A stretch of 64,000 nt of DNA, taken from Syntrophotaleaceae bacterium (GTDB lineage: Bacteria > Desulfobacterota > Desulfuromonadia > Desulfuromonadales > Syntrophotaleaceae). The notes beneath the pieces are model-generated. The model searched no databases, was not told the origin of the DNA, and saw nothing but the letters and a program-made list of their open reading frames with translations. Below, piece after piece: positions 37,417-47,954 of the stretch; position 1 is the first letter of the stretch; the number at the start of each line of letters is the position of its first letter. The stretch lies in assembly GCA_041390365.1 (NCBI GenBank), contig JAWKQB010000001.1, positions 558,001 to 622,000 on the forward strand, in the 5' to 3' direction. Both the position numbers and the translations under genes were made by a program.

Positions 37417-39834
37417 TCAATGGAAAAGGCCGTTGCACCATCTTTTGCAACGCCAGCCCGATCCCCGGCTGTGAAACCGCAGCGTTCCGTCGCAATCGGT
37501 GCGCAGGAGAGTCAGGTTTTGCCGCTGGAGAGCGGCAACGACTTCCGGGTGAGGCAGACCGTAGGGATTGCCGTAACCCTGAGAAGCGAAGACCAGCCGA
37601 GGTTCGAATCGTTCCGTCAACAGCCAGGGGAGTGAATGCCGGCTGCCGTGGTGGGGCAGTTTCAGCAGGCTGATGGGCAGATCCGGTGTTTTCCGCAGCA
37701 GCTCCTCCACACCCGCTTTTTCCAGATCTCCGGTCAGCAGAACCCCGTCCTCTCCGTGCCGGGCATACAGGACCAGGGAGCGGTCGTTGAGCCGGTCCGG
37801 AGGTTGATCAGGGACGAATACCCCCAGGGTCGCAGTCTCCTTTGTCTCCTCCGGGAAGGTCCAGCCGGGCGGGAAGGTTTTCACCGGAATGTTTCGTTCC
37901 TGCAAGGGGGTCAGCAATTCGGGATCGAGTCTTTCGGGTTGTTCGGCACACCAGAAGGATTTGACCGGGAAGTGTTCGAGGATATGCACGAGACCTCGCC
38001 GGTGATCGGGATGATCGTGGGTCAGGATGACGGCGTCCAGTGAACGGATTCCGAGCCGGCCGAGGGCCGGACCGACCAGTCTGGCACCGGTGTCGAAGGT
38101 CCCCCGGGAAAATCCTCCTCCATCGATCAGGTAGTGGCTGCCATCCGGCCTGGTCAGCAGCAGAGAGTCGCCCTGTCCGACACTCAAGGCGGTTAGGGTC
38201 ATTTCGCCCCCGGCAGAGAAGGGGATCACGAAAAGAACGGCCATGGTCCCCAGGAGCAGCACCCGGGCCGGGCGAAAGCGGGGTTCGAAGGGCAGTATCA
38301 GGGCTATGACGATGCAGGACAGGATGCCCAGCATCCACGGCGCGGGATAAACCACTTGTCCTGACAGGATGGGGACGTCGATGGAGTGCCGGCAGAGGTT
38401 CCAGGCGAGGGCGGTCATCCACTCGCAGACCTTGAACAGGACAGCTCCGGCTTCCGGAAGCAGGGGGCCGACGGCCAGCCCAGCAAGACCCGCGGGCACC
38501 GCTCCGAAACCGATCAGGGGAACGCAGACGAGGTTTGTCAAAAGCCCCGCCGGGGCGAGGAGATGGAAATGCAGCAGGACCAGTGGCAGGGTGGTGATGG
38601 TGGCAGCCAGGGTGGCGGCGGCTGTGCCTGCCGGCCACAGCAGCAAGCGGGGCAGTTGCTGCAGGTACTTTTGCCAGCGGGGAAGGAAGATCAGGATTCC
38701 GCCCAGCCCGGCAAAGGACAATTGGAACGAGGCTTCGAAGAGGGAGAGAGGAGACCAGCACAGCATGGCGAAAGCCACTGCCAGCAGAATGCGCAACGGG
38801 GGAGTCCGGCGGGCCAGGGTCAGCAGCAGGGCGGCAAGGGCCGCCATCAAAAAGGCCCTTCTGGCCGAAAGCGGGTTTCCCGCCAGCTGCAGATAGAGCC
38901 AGAGCAGGGGCAGCAGCGCCAGGGGAAGAAATCGTCCCGGGGGTTGAAACAGCAGCAGTTTTTCACTGAATCCGTAAAGAAATCGGAACAGACTGAAAAG
39001 CAGCAGGGCCACCAGACCAAGGTGCAGTCCACTGATGGCAAAAAGGTGTGAGATGCCGGCCCGGGCCAGCAGTTCCCTTTGTTCCCCTGAAATGCTCCCT
39101 CCATCGCCGATCACCAGGGCCCTCACCAGCGGCGCGGTTTCAGGATTGACCGTCCGGTCGATGCGGCGGCCTGTTTCCTGACGAAACCGGGCTATTCGCG
39201 ACCGCAGGCCAGGGCCTTTCTCCGAGCTGAATCGAACGAGATCTTTGGTGTTTTCCAGAAATGCGGTGATAAAAATTCCCCGAGCAGCCAGATAGCGGGG
39301 ATAATTGAATTCTCCGGGGGTGCCGAAGGGGCGGGGGCGTTTCAGTTTTGCCGAAAACCGGATGCGATCCCCTGGTGCAGGAGGCAAAAGCGCCTCTTCG
39401 ATGAAAAGACGCATCCGCCCTTCGCTGGGACCTGCGCTGCCATTTCGGAAAACTGTCTTAACATCCACATCCAGAAAACAGCCCTGTCCTTCCCTCGGTT
39501 GGGTATTGAAAACGGTTCCCTGGAGGGTGATGATCCCCGAATCGGCAAAAACACTGATATGGCGAGGGGATCGGGGCGGCTGCAGATGCAGGTGATAGAG
39601 GGCGGTGCCGAACAGCAGAAAAAGCAGAGGCAGAAACCAGAAGCCCGAAGCGGTGCGGGACAGGATTGTCAGCCAGAACAGGCCCAGAAAAAGGAGCAAT
39701 GGGGGCAGGAGCGGCCAGGGAGAAAAAAAGGGGGCAAGCAGCAGGCCAAGGGTAAAACAGCAGAAAAGTACGGGGAGACCGCCATGGGCGAATAGAAAAA
39801 ATACCGGCGATGGCGCACCTCGGTCGTGAGACAT
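37417..39834 (-). CDS. comEC: ComEC/Rec2 DNA-uptake channel
   Basis: About 805 residues. It is an N-terminal membrane protein (DUF4131 and Competence domains; SGLHLGLVALLLFSLFRF is the signature core). The C-terminal metallo-beta-lactamase-like domain has LSVGQGDSLLL, YLIDGGG, the zinc motif LTHDHPDHRRGL and LLKLPHHGSRHS. ComEC carries single-stranded DNA through the inner membrane during transformation. The start is uncertain: ATG 39834 is chosen, an in-frame ATG 39888 would add 18 residues, and neither has a good ribosome-binding site. Other competence genes are not visible. Confidence 0.9.
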   Translation of the reverse strand: MSHDRGAPSPVFFLFAHGGLPVLFCCFTLGLLLAPFFSPWPLLPPLLLFLGLFWLTILSRTASGFWFLPLLFLLFGTALYHLHLQPPRSPRHISVFADSGIITLQGTVFNTQPREGQGCFLDVDVKTVFRNGSAGPSEGRMRLFIEEALLPPAPGDRIRFSAKLKRPRPFGTPGEFNYPRYLAARGIFITAFLENTKDLVRFSSEKGPGLRSRIARFRQETGRRIDRTVNPETAPLVRALVIGDGGSISGEQRELLARAGISHLFAISGLHLGLVALLLFSLFRFLYGFSEKLLLFQPPGRFLPLALLPLLWLYLQLAGNPLSARRAFLMAALAALLLTLARRTPPLRILLAVAFAMLCWSPLSLFEASFQLSFAGLGGILIFLPRWQKYLQQLPRLLLWPAGTAAATLAATITTLPLVLLHFHLLAPAGLLTNLVCVPLIGFGAVPAGLAGLAVGPLLPEAGAVLFKVCEWMTALAWNLCRHSIDVPILSGQVVYPAPWMLGILSCIVIALILPFEPRFRPARVLLLGTMAVLFVIPFSAGGEMTLTALSVGQGDSLLLTRPDGSHYLIDGGGFSRGTFDTGARLVGPALGRLGIRSLDAVILTHDHPDHRRGLVHILEHFPVKSFWCAEQPERLDPELLTPLQERNIPVKTFPPGWTFPEETKETATLGVFVPDQPPDRLNDRSLVLYARHGEDGVLLTGDLEKAGVEELLRKTPDLPISLLKLPHHGSRHSLPWLLTERFEPRLVFASQGYGNPYGLPHPEVVAALQRQNLTLLRTDCDGTLRFHSRGSGWRCKRWCNGLFH

Positions 39835-39886
39835 ATTCTGTCGCAGGACCGGTTCAGAATCACGATCAAGGAAAGGGAGGTGCCCC

Positions 39887-39964
39887 ATGTTCGAAATGCT
39901 TATGTTGGTGGGTCTGCTTTTTGCCGTTTTCGGCCACCTGTTGCCCGGATGGGAATTCTGGTGA
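39887..39964 (+). CDS. possible 25-residue hydrophobic peptide
   Basis: A plus-strand reading frame ATG 39887 to TGA 39962-39964 encodes 25 residues: MFEMLMLVGLLFAVFGHLL followed by PGWEFW. AAGGGAGG about 6 bases upstream is a near-ideal ribosome-binding site, which is what makes the ORF worth recording. The product would be a single membrane helix with an aromatic C-terminus. It lies between two minus-strand genes, so it would need its own promoter. I recognise no family; a small membrane regulator or toxin-like peptide is possible. Confidence 0.35.
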   Translation: MFEMLMLVGLLFAVFGHLLPGWEFW

Positions 39965-39990
39965 GGGGAACTGTTCCCCTGGCAGAGGCG

Positions 39991-40998
39991 TTACAGGCCG
40001 ATGCCCGGTATTTCAGTCCGGCAGAACTCACAGAAGCCCTTTTCAAGGTGCTTCCCTTTTAACCGAAACCCATCCCTTTCGATGACGGCCTTGCCGCACC
40101 CCGGGCACAGGGTATCCTCTCTGGCATTTATCAGGTTGCCTTCATAGACGTACTTCAAACCGGCCTGTAAACCGATGTCCCGCGCCTTGTACAAGGTTTC
40201 CGGAGGGGTTCGCGGCAGACCGCTCATCCGGTATGCGGGATGGAATGCGGTAATGTGCCAGGGGGTGTCGGTTCCGAGTTGACCGGCGATGAAACGGGCG
40301 ATATCCCGCAGTTGATCGGTGTCGTCATTGCGGCCGGGAATGATCAGGGTGGTGACTTCAAGCCATATGCCCAGCTTACGATAATGCAGAAGTGTTTCCA
40401 GGACTCCCTGCAGTTCGGCTCCTGTGACCTCGCGGTAGAACTGCTCCGAGTAACCCTTGAGATCGACATTGGCCGCATCCAGATAGGGGGCGATCTTTTC
40501 CAGAGCCTCTGGAGTGATGTAGCCGTTGGTGACGAAGATGTTGCCCAAACCCCGTTCACGAGCCAGGACTGCGGTATCGTAGGCATACTCGAAGTAGATG
40601 GTCGGTTCGGTATAGGTATAGGCGATGCTGCGGCAGCCGCTGTGTGCGGCCCGCCGCACGATTTCAGCAGGAGGGAGGTCCAGACCGGTCACCGGCTGGT
40701 CCTGGGGCCATTGGGATATGGTGTAATTCTGGCAATGCAGACAGCGGAAATTGCAGCCTACGGTGGCTATGGAATAGCTCAGGGAACCGGGATGGTAATG
40801 AAAAAGAGGCTTCTTTTCGATGGGATCGATGTTTTCGGCGATGCTTTTGCCGTAGACCAGGGTATAGAGGGTGCCTCTCTGATTCTCCCGAACCCCGCAT
40901 CTGCCCCGGCGCCCGTCGGATATGAGACAGCGAAACCGGCACAGAGAACAGCGAACGCGGTTGTCTTTTTCCTTTTCCCAGAAAAGAGCTTCATGCAT
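39991..40998 (-). CDS. amrS: AmmeMemoRadiSam system radical SAM protein
   Basis: A 335-residue radical SAM protein from ATG 40998, chosen for AGGAGG at 5-base spacing. The N-terminus has CSLCRFRCLISDGRRGRCGVR. The cluster motif is CNFRCLHC, and a C-terminal CPGCG plus FCEFC pair completes the AmrS pattern. AmrS proteins are usually encoded near AMMECR1 and Memo, which are not adjacent here; the biochemical role of the family is unsettled. It shares its N-terminal Cys pattern with the fusion protein at 56129-57892. It is followed by the small plus-strand ORF region and comEC. Confidence 0.88.
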   Translation of the reverse strand: MHEALFWEKEKDNRVRCSLCRFRCLISDGRRGRCGVRENQRGTLYTLVYGKSIAENIDPIEKKPLFHYHPGSLSYSIATVGCNFRCLHCQNYTISQWPQDQPVTGLDLPPAEIVRRAAHSGCRSIAYTYTEPTIYFEYAYDTAVLARERGLGNIFVTNGYITPEALEKIAPYLDAANVDLKGYSEQFYREVTGAELQGVLETLLHYRKLGIWLEVTTLIIPGRNDDTDQLRDIARFIAGQLGTDTPWHITAFHPAYRMSGLPRTPPETLYKARDIGLQAGLKYVYEGNLINAREDTLCPGCGKAVIERDGFRLKGKHLEKGFCEFCRTEIPGIGL

Positions 40999-41190
40999 CA
41001 GAACCTCCTGTCGGGATGGCATGAACGGCTGGATTATTCCTGAAAAAACAATTTTGTTATTCCAGTCTATCAGGACGGAAAGCCTGTGCCATTATATTGA
41101 ACGAAGCGTTTTCGATACCGCCTCCGATACCGATGACGACCCTGAAGAAGCAGGTCCTTGCATCAATTTGACAAAGGGATGCGGCTTTCT

Positions 41191-42093
41191 TCACCCTCCT
41201 GAGAAGGATTCCCTTGTCTCCTCGAAACCGCGGGAGACCTCCTCGAGCACTTCCCCGATTGCATCCTCATCCAGTCCCAGTTGCAAAGCCTTGGCGTCGT
41301 GCGCGATCTCCAGTTCTTCTTCGGCCTGACGCCTGCCGATGCCAAGTTTCCGGCAGACACTGTCGGCCACGCAGATGACATCGACCAACTGCCAGGTATC
41401 GGCGTCGACGCCGCTGACCTGAACCTCCTCTTCGTGGAAAAGCGTGGCGGCCACCAGGCGGGGGGAAAAGTTCCACTTTTCCAGCAAGGCCGCCCCGATG
41501 GCCGGGTGCGTGTAGGTGAAGAATTTACGCTCCAGATTCGCCGGTAAATCCTCCTCGTTGTAGGAAGCCTGAATGACAAGGGCAAATTTTTCCCGCTCGA
41601 TATTGTTCATGGCGATTTTGCCGATATGTCGCAGCAGGCCGGCGAGGAAGGCTTCCTCCGGATCGGCCTTCGCGGTTTTTTTGGCGATGCTGCGGGCCGC
41701 AAGGCCGCAGCCGATGGAATCATCCAGCAGCAGTTTTTCCATGAGCCCGAACCGCTTGTTCATGCTCTTGACGCTTGCGGCGAGGACCAGACTTTTGATG
41801 GTTTTGAGGCCAAGCATCGAAATCGCTCCCTCCAGGCTGGACACCTGCCGTTGAAAGCTGTAGTAGGAGCTGTTGGCGACTTTCAGGACGCAGGCGGTGA
41901 TGGCCGGATCCCGGGCAACCACCGAGGCGATGCTGCGAACCGACCAATCCGGATCCTGGACGGCGATCAAAAAATCGTTGACGATGTTGGACATGGCCGG
42001 CAGGTCCTGCACCGCCTGCACGGCAGCCGTCAGTTCAGCATCGTTCTTGGCCCATTCCGCAAAGGAAAAAGAAGCCGGTCCGTTCTGTTGCAT
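41191..42093 (-). CDS. HDOD domain signalling protein
   Basis: A 300-residue protein from ATG 42093 (AAGGAG upstream). The HDOD domain spans about residues 20-220: LPAMSNIVNDFLIAVQDPDW, ILKVANSSYYSFQRQVSSLEGAISMLGLKTIKSLVLAA and FLAGLLRHIGKIAM. It lacks the HD catalytic pair. HDOD proteins scaffold or regulate c-di-GMP, chemotaxis or stress pathways. The C-terminal about 80 residues are unassigned. It is monocistronic, between amrS and rodA. Confidence 0.85.
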   Translation of the reverse strand: MQQNGPASFSFAEWAKNDAELTAAVQAVQDLPAMSNIVNDFLIAVQDPDWSVRSIASVVARDPAITACVLKVANSSYYSFQRQVSSLEGAISMLGLKTIKSLVLAASVKSMNKRFGLMEKLLLDDSIGCGLAARSIAKKTAKADPEEAFLAGLLRHIGKIAMNNIEREKFALVIQASYNEEDLPANLERKFFTYTHPAIGAALLEKWNFSPRLVAATLFHEEEVQVSGVDADTWQLVDVICVADSVCRKLGIGRRQAEEELEIAHDAKALQLGLDEDAIGEVLEEVSRGFEETRESFSGG

Positions 42094-42214
42094 AACGCTT
42101 GTCTCCTTGAAACCGATGACTCTTCGGGCCTGGGCAGCGTCTGCCGCCAAGGTAACAAAACGCTAATAGAAGAGTCAATCGCAATTAATGGATTGTCCAA
42201 TGGGGCAGAATACC

Positions 42215-43312
42215 TTAGAAAGTGAACCGCCGCATACTGACGTTGAGAATCAGTCCCACGCCTATCATGGTGGTGATCATGCTGGTTCCGCCATAGGAAA
42301 AAAGCGGCAGAGGCACTCCCACCACGGGCAGCAGGCCGATCACCATGCCGAGATTGATGACAATATGCCAGAACAGCATGGTTGAAACGCCGAATGCCAG
42401 GAACATACCGAAAGGGTCGGCCGCATTGCGTGCCACGTAGACCCCCCATATGACGATAAACAGGTAGAGGGACAACAGGACCAGGCTGCCTGTGAGACCC
42501 CATTCCTCGGCGAAAACGGAGAAGGCGAAATCGGTATGCCTTTCCGGCAGAAAGGAGAGCTGCGACTGAGTTCCTTCCATATAGCCTTTTCCGAACAGGC
42601 CGCCGCTGCCGACTGCGATTTTCGACTGGATGATGTGATAACCGGATCCGAGCGGATCCCGTTCGGGATCGAGAAAGGTCATGATGCGCTCTTTCTGGTA
42701 TTCATGGAGCTTGAACCACCCGGCGACGGCCGCTCCCGTCGAAAGGATGATCAGTGCCGCCAGCGTCCCGGGGCGGATGCCGGCGAACAGAACCATGCAC
42801 AGCCCGATAAACAGAACGATCATGGCCGTGCCCAGGTCGGGTTGTTTCATGATCAGCAAGGCCGGAATGCTCATGCAAGCAAACGGCAGAAGCAGGTCTT
42901 TCATCCGGTAACCGAGCAGGTAGTCCTGTCTGCTGAAATAACAGGCGAGGGTCAGGATGATGACGATTTTCATGATTTCGCTGGGCTGCAGGTTGAAAAA
43001 GCCCAAGTCGAGCCAGCGGGTGGCGCCCATCGACGTTTTGCCGACCACCAGGACCAGCGCCAGCAGCAGCAGGTTCAAAAAGTAGAAGACGTAGCCCAGC
43101 TGCTCCAGATGCCTGTAGTCGATGGCCGCAACGATTCCGGCGAGCATCAGGCCGCCCGCCAGCCAGTAAAGCTGCTTGACATACACCGGCGTGGCCGCGG
43201 AGGACCAGGAAGAGGTTGCGCTGTACATGTTGGCGATGCCGACCAGGGCCGTCAGCAGGACCATCAGCAGCAGGGGCCAGTCAAAATGGGTCAGAAGTCT
43301 TCGATCGAACAT
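42215..43312 (-). CDS. rodA: rod-shape SEDS peptidoglycan polymerase RodA
   Basis: A 365-residue inner-membrane SEDS glycosyltransferase with ten helices. Family motifs are DLGTAMIVLFIGL (conserved Asp region), GQ-type loop residues near GSGGLFGKG, LPERHTDFAFSVFAEEWG and FSYGGTSMITTM. It polymerises lipid II glycan with PBP2 during elongation. It is the last gene of mreBCD-mrdA-rodA, 5 bases after mrdA. Confidence 0.96.
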   Translation of the reverse strand: MFDRRLLTHFDWPLLLMVLLTALVGIANMYSATSSWSSAATPVYVKQLYWLAGGLMLAGIVAAIDYRHLEQLGYVFYFLNLLLLALVLVVGKTSMGATRWLDLGFFNLQPSEIMKIVIILTLACYFSRQDYLLGYRMKDLLLPFACMSIPALLIMKQPDLGTAMIVLFIGLCMVLFAGIRPGTLAALIILSTGAAVAGWFKLHEYQKERIMTFLDPERDPLGSGYHIIQSKIAVGSGGLFGKGYMEGTQSQLSFLPERHTDFAFSVFAEEWGLTGSLVLLSLYLFIVIWGVYVARNAADPFGMFLAFGVSTMLFWHIVINLGMVIGLLPVVGVPLPLFSYGGTSMITTMIGVGLILNVSMRRFTF

Positions 43313-43317
43313 CTGCT

Positions 43318-45315
43318 TCAGTCTCCACTCAAGCTATCTGCTGTCGGGGTTTCCGCGGCGGCCGAAGGTTCGGCCGGAAGAACGTCTTCTGGTTCGCCGG
43401 AGGAGGCAGGGGCGGACGTTTCCGGTCCTGATTCCGCGGCGGAGGGAGCAGGTTTTTGCGGAACGGGCGGAGCAGGAACCGGCTTTTTCTCTATTTCCAG
43501 ATTGAAATACCGGGCCAGGATTGCCTGGGCGATGGGAGCGGCGGCGCTGCTGCCGTGACTGCCGTGCTCAACGATCACCGCTATTGCGACCTCCGGCCGG
43601 TCAAGAGGGGCATAGGCGGCAAAGAGGGCATGATCGCGAAACTGGTAGGGTATCAGATGCTCCTCTCCCTTTCGGGTCCGCTCTTTCTGCTTGACGACCT
43701 GGGCCGTCCCGGTTTTTCCGGCATAGGGCATTTCCTGGAGGCGAGCCAGCCAGGCCGTCCCCCCCTGTTCGTTGACCACTGCAGCGAGGCCCTCCCGCAC
43801 CGCCTTCAGATGAGCGGGATTCAGCTCGACGGAATGCAGTCTTTCCGGTTTGGTTTCGAACTGGATATTGCCGTGAACATCCTGGATCCGTTTGACGAGG
43901 TGGGGGCGCCAGACCGTTCCGCCATTGGCGATGGCGCTCATCATGGCCGCCATCTGCATCGGGGTCACCAGGATATAGCCTTGGCCGATGGCGGCGATGA
44001 CCGTTTCCCCGTTATACCAGGGTTGTCCGAAACGCTGCTTTTTCCATTGTCGATCGGGTATCAGGCCGTCCTGTTCCCCCTCCAGATCGAATTTCAGTTC
44101 GTGCCCAAGACCGAGATTTCTGGACATTGCGGCAATGGCCTCGATGCCGGCTTTCTGCCCGGCCTGATAGAACCAGACATCGCAGCTCTCCTTGAGGGCT
44201 TTTTTCAGGTCGACCGTACCGTGTCCCCCTTTTTTCCAGCAGCGGAAGGTTCTGTTGCCGACGGCAACCTGACCGCCGCAAAGCACTTTGGTGGACGGGT
44301 CGGCGGCGCCTGATTCGAGAGCCGCCAGCGCGGAGACGATCTTGAACACGGAACCTGGAGGATACTGTCCCTTGATCGCTTTGTTGGTCAATGGATTGCG
44401 CGGATTCTGGAGCAGATCGATCCATTCCTGTCCGGTAATTCCCCTGGCGAAAAGAGCCGGATCGAAGGAAGGCCGGCTGGCCATGGCCAGCACCTCCCCG
44501 GTTCTGACGTCCATAACCACAGCTGCCCCTGCCTCTTCGCCGAAGGCTTCTTCCGCCGCCTGCTGCAGGTCCTGACGAATTGTCAGCAGAACCCGCTGGC
44601 CGGGCGAAGGTTCCAGGGTCTTCAGAATGCGCAGTTTTTTCCCCTGGACATCGACTTCGACCCGCCTTTCACCGTCCGTGCCCTTGAGATATTTCTCCAG
44701 CTGTTTTTCCAGACCGCTTTTGCCGACGAAATGTCCCGGCCGGTAGTCCTGGAATTTCCCTGAATCAAGTTCTTCTTCGGTGATTTCCCCCAGGTATCCC
44801 AGAATGTGGGCCGCCTGGTCGCCGTGAGGATAGGATCGCAGTGGCCGGATTTCGGTTAAAACGCCGGGTAGTTCGAAGCTGTGTTCCAGGACCTTCTCGA
44901 GGGTTTCGCGGCTCACGTCGTCGGCCAGCGGTACGGGTCGGTATGCCGGAAAACGGTTTCCGGCAGCCCATCGTTTGCGCAGGCTCTCCAGATCCACATC
45001 CAGGTATGCGGTCAGGCTGGAAAGTAGACTTTCCGGATCCTCGACTTCCTGACGCAGCACGGCAATATCGAAAGCGGGCCGGTTGTCCACCAGCACCACA
45101 CCGTTCCGGTCATAAATCGGACCCCTGGGGGCGGTGATAGGGATAAATCTCGTCCGGTTTTTTTCCGAAAGCACCCGGTATTCCTCATGATTGATCACCT
45201 GCAGATACCAGAGTCGCAGCAGCAGAAGAAGGAATATGCCCAGCGCCAGCAGGGAGGAGACGACAAAACGTTTTTTCAGGTCGGTAGCGGCCGACCTGCC
45301 TATATTCAGGGCCAT
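43318..45315 (-). CDS. mrdA: penicillin-binding protein 2
   Basis: A 665-residue class B PBP, the transpeptidase partner of RodA. It has an N-terminal membrane anchor, a PBP-dimer domain, then the transpeptidase motifs YPPGSVFK (SxxK, Ser nucleophile), SCDVWFY (SxN-like position with Asp-Val) and YAGKTGTAQ (KTG). The last about 50 residues are a Pro/Ala-rich tail (VPAPPVPQKPAPSAAES) that varies between species. It overlaps nothing but lies 4 bases after mreD in the rod operon. Confidence 0.96.
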   Translation of the reverse strand: MALNIGRSAATDLKKRFVVSSLLALGIFLLLLLRLWYLQVINHEEYRVLSEKNRTRFIPITAPRGPIYDRNGVVLVDNRPAFDIAVLRQEVEDPESLLSSLTAYLDVDLESLRKRWAAGNRFPAYRPVPLADDVSRETLEKVLEHSFELPGVLTEIRPLRSYPHGDQAAHILGYLGEITEEELDSGKFQDYRPGHFVGKSGLEKQLEKYLKGTDGERRVEVDVQGKKLRILKTLEPSPGQRVLLTIRQDLQQAAEEAFGEEAGAAVVMDVRTGEVLAMASRPSFDPALFARGITGQEWIDLLQNPRNPLTNKAIKGQYPPGSVFKIVSALAALESGAADPSTKVLCGGQVAVGNRTFRCWKKGGHGTVDLKKALKESCDVWFYQAGQKAGIEAIAAMSRNLGLGHELKFDLEGEQDGLIPDRQWKKQRFGQPWYNGETVIAAIGQGYILVTPMQMAAMMSAIANGGTVWRPHLVKRIQDVHGNIQFETKPERLHSVELNPAHLKAVREGLAAVVNEQGGTAWLARLQEMPYAGKTGTAQVVKQKERTRKGEEHLIPYQFRDHALFAAYAPLDRPEVAIAVIVEHGSHGSSAAAPIAQAILARYFNLEIEKKPVPAPPVPQKPAPSAAESGPETSAPASSGEPEDVLPAEPSAAAETPTADSLSGD

Positions 45316-45319
45316 GGGA

Positions 45320-45844
45320 TTATGTCAGTGGCGGAAAGGGGCGGAGGAAAAAAAGGTGATTTTTCCCCCTCCTCGGCAACATGGAGAAAAATTTGAGAAT
45401 CAGGCCGGCTGCCACCAGGTTCAGCAAGACCTGCAACAGCTGGTCGCCGACGATCAGGCGCCAGGACTGCCCGGCATCGGTAAAAAACCCGAGACTGAAG
45501 ATCAACAGGACACCCTCAAGAAGAGTGCCGCAGGCGACCATGAAAAGGAGCAGCAGAGGACTCTCGGTGTTGAGCCGTCCGGCGACGCTTTTGACCACAA
45601 GGGAGATGATCAGGAACACCAACCCGTACAAGCCCAGAAATTCCCCGGCAAACGTGTCCTGCATCAAGCCGAGAAGATAACAGGTGATGCCGGCTCTGAT
45701 ACGGGTTTCGTGGAAACTGAGATAGATGGCCAGAACCAGCAGAAACCCGGGTTTCAGGTGGAATGGGAGCAGGTGGGGCAGAACCGCGGATTGCAGGAAC
45801 AGAAGACCAAGGCCGAGAATCAGGTAGCCGGGCAGACTTTTCAT
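45320..45844 (-). CDS. mreD: rod-shape membrane protein MreD
   Basis: A 174-residue integral membrane protein with five to six hydrophobic segments (LILGLGLLFLQSAVLPHLLP at the start). Pieces such as LYGLVFLIISLVV and EFLGLYG fit MreD, which links MreC to the elongasome. It starts within the last codons of mreC (ATGA overlap at 45841-45844), indicating coupled translation. Confidence 0.88.
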   Translation of the reverse strand: MKSLPGYLILGLGLLFLQSAVLPHLLPFHLKPGFLLVLAIYLSFHETRIRAGITCYLLGLMQDTFAGEFLGLYGLVFLIISLVVKSVAGRLNTESPLLLLFMVACGTLLEGVLLIFSLGFFTDAGQSWRLIVGDQLLQVLLNLVAAGLILKFFSMLPRRGKNHLFFLRPFPPLT

Positions 45845-46665
45845 AATTCCTCCCTGGTCAGAACCAGTACCTCCTCAAGGCGGGAAAAGTCGACCGCCGG
45901 GGTGACCTCGACGGTCTGAAAAAGCCCATAGTTGCCGCGGCTGACCGCAGTCGCCCGGCCGAGCACCAGGCCCTTGGGAAAAATCCCTCCGGTACCGCTT
46001 GTAATCACCTGATCGCCGATTTCGACATCGTCCTGCCGCTGGGCGAATTCCAGCACAAGTCCGGTCCCGTCGCCCCGACAGATGGCCCTGGTGCGGCTGC
46101 GCTGGACCAGGGAGGCGACGGCGGAAGAGGCGTCGGTGATCAGCATCACCCGGGACTGTTGAGAGGAGCTTTTGATGATGCGGCCAACGACCCCTTCGGC
46201 AACGACCACCGGCTGACCTTCAGCCAGACCGTCCTGGGTTCCCTTGCTGATGATGACGGTTCGAAACCAGCTGCTGGCATCGACCGCTATAATCTGCGCG
46301 GGAACCGCTGCCAGGCCGGTCTCCTCCCGAAAGTCAAGCAGTTTGCGCAGCCTCTCGTTGCTCAGGCGAACCTCCTCCAATCCGGCAAGAGCGCCTTTCA
46401 GCTGCATGTTTTCCTGCCGGAGCCGGATGTTCTCCTGTTCCGTTTCAACCAGCCAGAGATATCGGCTCCAGATGCGGTCCATGCCCTGGGCTAGAGTGTC
46501 GTAACCCTTCATTAGAGGCGCGGTCAACTGCAACAAAGTGCGCTCGAAAAGAGTGGTCTGGCTCCGTTGGCGCAAATTGGACGAATAGAGCACCAGGGCT
46601 GCCAGAATCAGGACGGCAACCACAAGATGGGTGCGATATTTGCGAAGCAGATCCAGTATGGGCAT
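45841..46665 (-). CDS. mreC: rod-shape-determining protein MreC
   Basis: A 274-residue bitopic protein: one N-terminal membrane helix (VVAVLILAALVLYSSNLRQ), a coiled coil (about residues 65-110, ENIRLRQENMQLKGALAGLEEVRLSNERLR) and a periplasmic double-barrel domain (IIKSSSQQSRVMLITD, VITSGTGGIFPKGLVLG). It organises PBP2 and RodA. It lies 38 bases after mreB and overlaps mreD. Confidence 0.95.
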   Translation of the reverse strand: MPILDLLRKYRTHLVVAVLILAALVLYSSNLRQRSQTTLFERTLLQLTAPLMKGYDTLAQGMDRIWSRYLWLVETEQENIRLRQENMQLKGALAGLEEVRLSNERLRKLLDFREETGLAAVPAQIIAVDASSWFRTVIISKGTQDGLAEGQPVVVAEGVVGRIIKSSSQQSRVMLITDASSAVASLVQRSRTRAICRGDGTGLVLEFAQRQDDVEIGDQVITSGTGGIFPKGLVLGRATAVSRGNYGLFQTVEVTPAVDFSRLEEVLVLTREEL

Positions 46666-46703
46666 GAAAGACCAGTTCGGCAGCGACGGTCAGGGGACCG
46701 GTT

Positions 46704-47747
<1,044 letters not shown>

Positions 47748-47825
47748 GGTGGAAATATCTCCTTTTGCGACGACGCACTATCGGTGCGTCGAGCTGTATG
47801 ATTGCGGCTGGAAAAAAGGTGCCTC

Positions 47826-47854
47826 ACCCTAGCAGAATCGCCCTGTTTTATCAA
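47826..47854 (-). promoter_or_regulatory. sigma-70 promoter of the mre operon
   Basis: On the minus strand, TTGATA and TAGGGT are spaced by 17 bases, upstream of mreB. It is divergent from the ppiD promoter, about 20 bases away. Confidence 0.55.
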
Positions 47855-47874
47855 GAATGAAAAGGAAAAACCAG

Positions 47875-47903
47875 TTGCAATTAAAGGCCTGATTGACTAA
47901 CAT
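47875..47903 (+). promoter_or_regulatory. sigma-70 promoter of ppiD-purC
   Basis: TTGCAA and TAACAT are spaced by exactly 17 bases, 51 bases before the ppiD ATG. Purine-type operator sequence was not recognised. Confidence 0.55.
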
Positions 47904-47954
47904 TCTCCATTCTGTTTTTCCTCAGAAATAACCTGCAAATAAGGAGCCTGGAGC

